This document shows positions 7,249-11,466 of a stretch of 11,466 nucleotides of DNA, one piece after another. A program made the position numbers and the translations under genes. The first letter of the stretch is position 1. Every line of letters starts with the position of its first letter. This DNA is from Candidatus Hodarchaeota archaeon. Lineage in GTDB: Archaea > Asgardarchaeota > Heimdallarchaeia > Hodarchaeales > YT1-039. The notes under the pieces were generated by a model. It was not told the DNA's origin. It saw only the letters and a list, made by a program, of their open reading frames with translations, and did no database searches. The stretch is taken from positions 1 to 11,466 of the forward strand of contig JAEOTF010000415.1 of assembly GCA_016840025.1 (NCBI GenBank). The letters are read 5' to 3'.

Positions 7249-8232
7249 TTACAATGGTAGTTCCTGTCCTATTCCTTCCTCTTTTGCTTTTTTATAAATT
7301 AATGGCGCAGTAGCCATATCATCAAGAGCAAGTCCTAAGTTAATACAGATTGTTCGCTCATAATCAGTTTCTCGTCCAGGTTTCTTCCCTGCTACAATCT
7401 CCCCTAAATCAGCATATGGTAAGGGAGTTTGTTGAAAATACCCTACACTTCGATAATACTTCATTTGATCAATATCGTCAGTAGCAAGTTTATTTGCTTC
7501 CTGTAGTGCTACTCCTTGCCAATATGAATCAAAATCAACTGGTGAAGCGAAACTTCCCTTAGCTAACCACCCAGGTTTAATAACTGGATCAGGATGTTTT
7601 AATATAGGACCACTAGTGACAATTAGGTCTAAGTTTTTTACAGCATCAGCTGGTGTAGATACCACTTCAATTGGGATCTGATGATTTTCACTCATTTCTT
7701 CAGAAAACCGTTGAGCAGCTTCTTGACTTGTGTCATAAGCTTTCACTTTTTCCAATTGAAACAGACAAGAAAGAGCCTCAAGATTACTTCTCCCTTGTAC
7801 ACCACACGCAATGATCCCAACTGTTGAACTTTCTTTACGCGCAAGATATTTGGCTGCTACAGCAGTGGCTGCTCCAGTTCGTTTTGCAGTAATCCAAGTA
7901 CAGTCCATCACTGCAAGTGGTAAACCCGTTTCGGGATCATTCAAGATTAGAAGCCCTGAAATATATGGCAATCCTTTCTTCCAGTTTTCAGGATATCCAG
8001 AAACCCATTTCATTCCAGCAGAATTAAGAGCGGGGATATATGCAGGCATTGCATGGATGAATGCATCTGGTTGTGTGTGAATACCTGGTTTAGGAGGCAT
8101 TTCAACCTTTCCTTCCCCTTTTTGTTGAAACATGAATTCGAGGGCATCAATAATCTCCTGCATTCCCACATCAACAGTTTCAACATCTTGTCTAGATAGA
8201 TATAGTAAAGTATTGGACTTCATATTCCTCAT
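7249..8232 (-). CDS. Ornithine cyclodeaminase/mu-crystallin family protein
   Basis: A 327-residue NAD(P)-dependent enzyme of normal family length. Visible are the substrate-side Lys in GMKWVSGYPEN (K75), the signature TAKRTGAATAVAAKYLAR (R118), the dinucleotide loop GIIACGVQGRSN (139-150) and an Asp at the end of the second Rossmann strand (AYDTS, D167), which usually favours NAD over NADP. Family members deaminate or reduce amino and imino acids: ornithine cyclodeaminase, alanine dehydrogenase, ketimine reductase, opine-type synthases. The usual catalytic segment (GADxxGKxEL in true ornithine cyclodeaminases) is replaced by FASPVDFDSYW (D233, D235), so ornithine is not a safe substrate call. 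Two ATGs, at 8230-8232 and 8221-8223, are possible; AGGA abuts the first and GAGGA lies two bases before the second, so the start is uncertain by three codons. It converges with the beta-helix gene and diverges from the lamin-tail gene. Confidence 0.88.
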   Translation of the reverse strand: MRNMKSNTLLYLSRQDVETVDVGMQEIIDALEFMFQQKGEGKVEMPPKPGIHTQPDAFIHAMPAYIPALNSAGMKWVSGYPENWKKGLPYISGLLILNDPETGLPLAVMDCTWITAKRTGAATAVAAKYLARKESSTVGIIACGVQGRSNLEALSCLFQLEKVKAYDTSQEAAQRFSEEMSENHQIPIEVVSTPADAVKNLDLIVTSGPILKHPDPVIKPGWLAKGSFASPVDFDSYWQGVALQEANKLATDDIDQMKYYRSVGYFQQTPLPYADLGEIVAGKKPGRETDYERTICINLGLALDDMATAPLIYKKAKEEGIGQELPL

Positions 8233-8356
8233 TCCTAAATTATCCGATTTAATTAGATCCCAATTGTATGAAGAAGTGCTATCATGGAAGAAGGAAACTC
8301 ACAGAATACTGCTGTGAATAGTTCTTAACGATTATAAGCTATTTAAGTAGTAATGA

Positions 8357-8368
8357 CATATAAAATTT
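8357..8368 (+). promoter_or_regulatory. TATA box of the lamin-tail gene
   Basis: CATATAAAATTT lies 25-30 bases before position 8389, predicting transcription from about 8388. That gives a leader of about 18 bases with GAGAGGT as Shine-Dalgarno if translation begins at 8407. Confidence 0.45.
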
Positions 8369-8406
8369 CATTATCTAAAGGATAGTGAATGAAGAGAGAG
8401 GTTAAG

Positions 8407-9120
8407 ATGAGGACGAAAAAGAAGTTAGCTATGATAATGGGACTAGGATTACTCATATTATTAGCAATACAAACAAATTCGCCAATCACTAAGGTAAAAG
8501 CGCAGTCATTAGACCTCGTAATTACCGAGATAATGTATGATGGAGATACTGAACCTGATGATGAATATATTGAGGTTTATAACGCGTGGGATGGTACAAT
8601 AGACTTTGCAGGCTGGGTTATTGCGGACACTAGTTTTAATGGTTATTACATCATCCCAAATGGAGCCGTTGATACTGGTGAATACTTTGTTTTTGGTAAT
8701 TCAATGGGAAGCCATGTTGATATAACGTATGCTGATTCATTTACATTAAATAACGGTGGAGACTCAATTTACTTCTACGATTCATATGTAGATTATGATA
8801 CTGATTATTCAGGTGGGAATTTAGGTGCGAACGCAATATTTCAGGTTACGTATGACTCAAATGCTAACGGGTGGCCAGATAATGAAAACGGTAAAGCAGT
8901 GGAATATAGTGGGGATCCTGAAACAACAACTTCTACAGATCAAAACGATGGATCAAATTGGGAAATTGCGACTAATAACTTTGTTGGAAGTTTATATGGC
9001 ACACCTGGTTCACAAAACAGTGCTTATCCCGAAATTCCATTTATTGAAGCATTTATATTCAGTTTAATAGGATTAATTGGATTCTTCTTTGTCCATTCCA
9101 AACAAAAGAATATTTCTTAG
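8407..9120 (+). CDS. Secreted lamin-tail-domain (LTD) protein with C-terminal membrane anchor
   Basis: From the ATG at 8407 the product has 237 residues. It has a signal peptide (MRTKKKLAMIMGLGLLILLA, cleavage likely after KVKA near residue 32), a lamin-tail domain at about 35-145 and a C-terminal anchor. LTD hallmarks are LVITEIMYD, DEYIEVYNAWD, DFAGWVIAD, a GEYFVFGN strand and LNNGGDSIYFYD. Residues 146-205 are an Asn/Asp/Thr-rich linker. PEIP (208-211), a helix of about 18 residues and the basic HSKQKN resemble the PEF-CTERM type of archaeosortase signal, though not an exact match. In prokaryotes LTD domains occur in exported proteins, often nucleases or adhesins; no second catalytic domain is present, so an adhesive or surface-layer role is the better guess. 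I prefer 8407 over the ATG at 8389 because GAGAGGT lies at the right distance and the signal peptide is better formed. Confidence 0.85.
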   Translation: MRTKKKLAMIMGLGLLILLAIQTNSPITKVKAQSLDLVITEIMYDGDTEPDDEYIEVYNAWDGTIDFAGWVIADTSFNGYYIIPNGAVDTGEYFVFGNSMGSHVDITYADSFTLNNGGDSIYFYDSYVDYDTDYSGGNLGANAIFQVTYDSNANGWPDNENGKAVEYSGDPETTTSTDQNDGSNWEIATNNFVGSLYGTPGSQNSAYPEIPFIEAFIFSLIGLIGFFFVHSKQKNIS

Positions 9121-9295
9121 AGTTAATGTACAAAAATCTGCTTCTACACCCATAATTTTGACCTTACGCTATTTTATTCAATACTTGAAGTTGTGGTTCA
9201 AGATTGGATTCAAATGGGTTTTGATAAGAAGCTAACGGAAAACACTAACATTTAAGAGTTAGACCAATCTCTACATTGAATAAGGCTGGATAAAG

Positions 9296-9538
9296 ATGGC
9301 ATTAACTGACCATTGGATAAATGAGCATTATGAAGAGTTAATGGCAGAATATGCGGGGAGATGGGTATTAATTAAAGAAAATAAGGTTATTTTTGCTGAT
9401 AAACGATTTGAAATCGTCTATAAAAAGGCTAAATCATTAGGTTTACTTCCTGAGGAATGTGTAATAAGACGGATCGATTCAGGAGACGCCGCTTTATATG
9501 CTTTTAAAGTTCAAGATAAAAAGATTAAGAGCGTCTAG
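9296..9538 (+). CDS. DUF5678 family protein
   Basis: An 80-residue protein with the DUF5678 pattern: an N-terminal helix WINEHYEELMAEYAGRWV, a short strand pair (LIKENKVIFAD), a helix YKKAKSLGL with LPEECVI, and a last strand with GDAALYAF. The function of the family is unknown; members are small and occur in archaea and some bacteria, often next to a retropepsin-like gene, as here. The ATG is preceded by GGCTGGAT as a moderate Shine-Dalgarno. The next gene starts 37 bases after this stop (or overlaps it by 41 bases if its first ATG is used), so the pair is probably one transcript. A charged C-terminal tail follows the core. The family call is from memory of the pattern, not a search. Confidence 0.75.
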   Translation: MALTDHWINEHYEELMAEYAGRWVLIKENKVIFADKRFEIVYKKAKSLGLLPEECVIRRIDSGDAALYAFKVQDKKIKSV

Positions 9539-9575
9539 TAGTTTAGCTCAAAAGCTCCATAATCTTGGCTTATCA

Positions 9576-9962
9576 ATGGACATACAGAGGATTTTTGCGA
9601 AAATTAAATTTATAAAAGCTGATAATACCTCTACAATAGCAATTGATACTATAATAGACACAGGGGCGATTCTATCTCTATTTCCAGAGACAATTCTCGA
9701 TGATTTCCCAGGGATAGAGTATGAAGAACATACATTATGGGGAATAATAGATGCACCAGAATGTTATTTAACTACAAAGCTTGCTGTCGTGCCAATAGTA
9801 TTAATTGATAAAGATGGGCATGAGAGTAGAAAAATTCTAATCCCTGCAGCATTCTCTGATAATACAGACATACCTGCATTATTAGGAATGAAAGGGCTAT
9901 TAGCAAAATACCCTTCCAAGATTGATATTGAAGCTGATGAATTTATCTTGGAAATTAATTAA
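9576..9962 (+). CDS. Retropepsin-like aspartyl protease family protein
   Basis: From the ATG at 9576 this is a 128-residue single-lobe aspartyl-protease fold. Visible are the catalytic motif IIDTGAILSLFP (D28-T29-G30-A31) and the later hydrophobic-hydrophobic-Gly motif PALLGMKGLL (LLG at 102-104). A single lobe of this size must pair as a homodimer, as in retroviral proteases, to make an active site. Strand VIDKDGHESRKILIPAAF lies between the motifs where the flap and following strands belong. There is no signal peptide, so it acts in the cytoplasm. The frame is open from an earlier ATG at 9498, but those 26 residues are basic, overlap the preceding gene and precede the first family-like strand, so I chose 9576; no clear Shine-Dalgarno supports either. 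It follows the DUF5678 gene; the recurrent pairing suggests a joint role, perhaps toxin-antitoxin-like, but that is speculation. Confidence 0.78.
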   Translation: MDIQRIFAKIKFIKADNTSTIAIDTIIDTGAILSLFPETILDDFPGIEYEEHTLWGIIDAPECYLTTKLAVVPIVLIDKDGHESRKILIPAAFSDNTDIPALLGMKGLLAKYPSKIDIEADEFILEIN

Positions 9963-10059
9963 AAACCAAGATTAGCTCTATTGCTATTGTTTATGGATAA
10001 ATTGTGCAGTTTTATCCTCAAACAATATCTGTAAGCTCTTACTTAAGGAAATATATGAT

Positions 10060-11064
10060 ATGAACTCGAAAGAAGGAGTTTTAAAAGCTTTTAATCATCA
10101 AGAACCAGATAGAGTTCCTCTCTTTGAAGCATGGATTGAATCAGAAGTTGTTACTAAGTTGGGAGGAGACCCATATACTGCAAGAGAACGTCTAGGACTT
10201 GATTGTTTACCTCTAGGGGGACATCCAAGTAATACGAAAGCTTACGGTCATGGCGTTGATGAATGGGGGCGGATCTTTAAGAAAGGGCACTATAAAGACG
10301 GGTTGGTTAAAAATTACGAGGATTTAGAGAAATATACTGCTCCACTATCTCATGCTCAGGATTGGTTTCCCCATAAATCTATCAATAAAATCAATAAAAA
10401 ATACGGTGAAGAATATGCCTTGTACTTCGGTTGGCATGACTGCTCCCTGGGATTAACGTATCTAAGTATGGGGATTGAATATTTTTTTCTTTCACTTTAT
10501 GAACAACCTGAATTAGTCAAAAAAGTCATTAACCGTAGTACCGAATGGACTATAGCATTAGTTGAACAAGCTAATGAGGTTGAAGTAGATTTTATTATTC
10601 TTGGAGATGATGTAGCAGACAACTCTCGTCCAATGATTTCTCCTAAGATGTTTCGTCAATTAATTTTACCAGAATACAAGAAAATTGTTAATGCATCCGA
10701 AGTCCCGATTCTTTGGCACAGTGATGGGAACATTGAACCCTTATTACCTATGATAATAGAAGCAGGGTTCACTGGAGTTCATTCTCTTGAGACAAAGGCA
10801 GGGATCGACCTAGCAACGATCAAAGAACGCTATGGGGATAAATTAATTTTAGCTGGAAATCTTGATACAACATATATTCTGTGTCAATCAAATCTAGATC
10901 TTGTTAGAAAAGATGTAGAACGTTGTATCAGTCAGGGAGCTAGAGGAGGAGGTTATTTATTTTCATCAAGCAATAGTTTATTTGAAGGGCATAACATTAA
11001 TGCAATTAAAGAAGCCTACAAGCATGCAAATAGGATAGGGACTTATCCAATCAATTTTTTGTAA
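10060..11064 (+). CDS. Uroporphyrinogen decarboxylase/MtaA superfamily methyltransferase-like protein
   Basis: A 334-residue TIM-barrel protein of the URO-D family. It begins with the typical NSKEGVLKAFNHQEPDRVP, and has LGDDVADNSRPMISPKMFRQ (D183/D184), a core IPILWHSDGN-like segment (H220-S-D-G), VHSLETKAGIDLATIKERYG and LILAGNLDTTYIL. True heme-pathway HemE is unlikely: the family members with an opening like this and a DD-x-x-x-N segment are mostly corrinoid-dependent methyltransferases or demethylases. In MtaA/MtbA the His of the core belongs to an H-x-C zinc motif; here HSDG lacks the Cys, so the metal site differs or is lost. No corrinoid protein gene lies nearby, so the methyl donor and acceptor are unknown. 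AAGGA lies 11 bases before the ATG. It follows the protease-like gene by 97 bases and may have its own promoter. Confidence 0.83.
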   Translation: MNSKEGVLKAFNHQEPDRVPLFEAWIESEVVTKLGGDPYTARERLGLDCLPLGGHPSNTKAYGHGVDEWGRIFKKGHYKDGLVKNYEDLEKYTAPLSHAQDWFPHKSINKINKKYGEEYALYFGWHDCSLGLTYLSMGIEYFFLSLYEQPELVKKVINRSTEWTIALVEQANEVEVDFIILGDDVADNSRPMISPKMFRQLILPEYKKIVNASEVPILWHSDGNIEPLLPMIIEAGFTGVHSLETKAGIDLATIKERYGDKLILAGNLDTTYILCQSNLDLVRKDVERCISQGARGGGYLFSSSNSLFEGHNINAIKEAYKHANRIGTYPINFL

Positions 11065-11094
11065 AAATAAATGTTATATAAAATGATTTATTGT

Positions 11095-11099
11095 TTGAT
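11095..11099 (+). other. Candidate left boundary/target motif of the IS200/IS605-type element
   Basis: TTGAT occurs 12 bases before the hairpin that precedes tnpB. TTGAT is the insertion-site and TnpB target-adjacent motif known for the ISDra2 group. One five-base match in AT-rich DNA is weak evidence. Confidence 0.2.
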
Positions 11100-11110
11100 T
11101 TAACTAAACA

Positions 11111-11150
11111 CGCCAGAAGTCCCCTTCCTTCAGGTGGGGGATGAATGGCG
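11111..11150 (+). repeat. Strong two-stem hairpin before tnpB (IS605-type end or omega-RNA-like fold)
   Basis: Perfect outer arms CGCCA (11111-11115) and TGGCG (11146-11150) enclose an internal loop GAAG/TGAA and an inner stem TCCCC (11120-11124)/GGGGA (11137-11141). A CC/GG pair can form inside the apical loop, closing TTCA. The layout with GAAG before a C run and TGAA after a G run resembles the terminal hairpin of IS200/IS605 right ends and their guide (omega) RNA. No T tract follows, so it is not a simple terminator. Confidence 0.6.
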
Positions 11151-11157
11151 AACAGAT

Positions 11158-11168
11158 AGGTTTAAAAA
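11158..11168 (+). promoter_or_regulatory. TATA box of tnpB
   Basis: AGG followed by TTTAAAAA (11161-11168) lies about 27 bases before the tnpB ATG at 11192, predicting a leaderless or nearly leaderless transcript. Confidence 0.4.
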
Positions 11169-11191
11169 GAGGACAAGTGTAAAAGAAAGAT

Positions 11192-11466
11192 ATGCTTCTA
11201 ACCTACAAGACGCAAATCTATCCCACCGAGGGTCAACGACAGGTGTTGTGGGATCTTGCAGAACGTTGTAGGTTAGTGTATAATTTTGCCTTACAAGAAC
11301 GCCAAGAACGTTGGAAAAGCCATCTAAAGGACCCTAGTAAGCCGTACCAGCCTGTTCAATACATTGAGCAACAAAATAAACTCCCTGCGCTAAAGAAACG
11401 CTATCCCGAACACACCTGGGTCTATTCCAAAGTCCTTCAGCTCACGTTGAAGACCTTAGACGCGGA
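11192..11466 (+). CDS. tnpB: TnpB (IS200/IS605 OrfB) N-terminal part, runs off the window
   Basis: From ATG 11192 an open frame runs 91 codons to the window edge without a stop. The product starts MLLTYKTQIYPTEGQRQVLW and continues with RCRLVYNFALQERQERW, the N-terminal wedge and helix pattern of TnpB proteins; a region ending in WVYSKVLQLTLKTLD matches the next conserved helix. TnpB is the RNA-guided nuclease of these elements, a relative of Cas12. The RuvC-like catalytic part and zinc finger lie outside the window, so activity cannot be judged. No tnpA is seen between the methyltransferase-like gene and tnpB, so this may be a tnpB-only (IS1341-type) element, or tnpA lies elsewhere. GC content is higher than in the preceding genes, as expected for a mobile element. 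Confidence 0.85.
   Translation, partial: MLLTYKTQIYPTEGQRQVLWDLAERCRLVYNFALQERQERWKSHLKDPSKPYQPVQYIEQQNKLPALKKRYPEHTWVYSKVLQLTLKTLDA

Noticed and set aside
7811..8317. Two plus-strand open frames (7811-8080 and 8132-8317)
   Set aside because: Both are antisense to the conserved ornithine cyclodeaminase-family gene.
8825..9067. Second plus-strand frame within the lamin-tail gene
   Set aside because: Out-of-frame shadow of a gene with clear signal peptide, domain and anchor.
11111..11150. Intrinsic terminator of the methyltransferase-like gene
   Set aside because: GC-rich stem but no T tract follows it, and archaeal termination relies on oligo-T; the IS605-like layout explains it better.
1..11466. 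CRISPR array, tRNA or rRNA genes
   Set aside because: No regularly spaced direct repeats and no cloverleaf or rRNA-like segments were seen on reading the window.

Overview
The window looks like an archaeal chromosome segment, most likely from an Asgard (Promethearchaeota-type) lineage. The evidence is an AT-rich background, archaeal TATA-like boxes, several TTG starts, a DUF5678/aspartyl-protease-like pair, an AbrB/PIN module, and a beta-helix surface protein carrying a cytoplasmic longin/roadblock-like domain of the sort abundant in Asgard genomes. The lineage is an inference; there is no rRNA or ribosomal marker here.

Layout. (1) 1-800, minus: a GC-richer, broken gene for a beta-rich, Asn/Thr-rich protein, with three frameshifts, one in-frame TAG and its 3' end off the window. 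(2) 867-1680, minus: a VapBC-type antitoxin/PIN toxin pair with promoter and oligo-T terminator. (3) 1733-1843: a possible short gene remnant. (4) 1894-4067, minus: a two-gene operon (coiled-coil protein with two C-terminal membrane helices, then a class I glutamine amidotransferase). Each gene has one single-base homopolymer frameshift near its N terminus, so naive gene calling gives wrong N termini for both. (5) 4189-4428, minus: a small conserved-looking protein, then a 350-bp divergent promoter region. (6) 4779-7193, plus: an 804-residue protein with signal peptide, parallel beta-helix ectodomain containing a 93-residue tandem duplication, one membrane helix, and a cytoplasmic longin/roadblock-like domain. 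(7) 7249-8232, minus: an ornithine cyclodeaminase/mu-crystallin family enzyme. (8) 8407-9120, plus: a secreted lamin-tail-domain protein with a C-terminal membrane anchor. (9) 9296-9962, plus: DUF5678 protein followed by a retropepsin-like protein. (10) 10060-11064, plus: a URO-D/MtaA superfamily methyltransferase-like protein. (11) 11095-11466, plus: the left part of an IS200/IS605-type element with a strong hairpin, a TATA box and the N terminus of TnpB running off the window.

There is no single large pathway. The most distinctive item is the beta-helix receptor-like fusion at 4779-7193, which could link an extracellular surface to small-GTPase-type regulation inside the cell. The two ends (1-800 and 11111-11466) are GC-richer than the middle and look like foreign or mobile DNA. 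Indels in homopolymers recur in the left third; whether they are biological decay or assembly errors is the main data-quality question.
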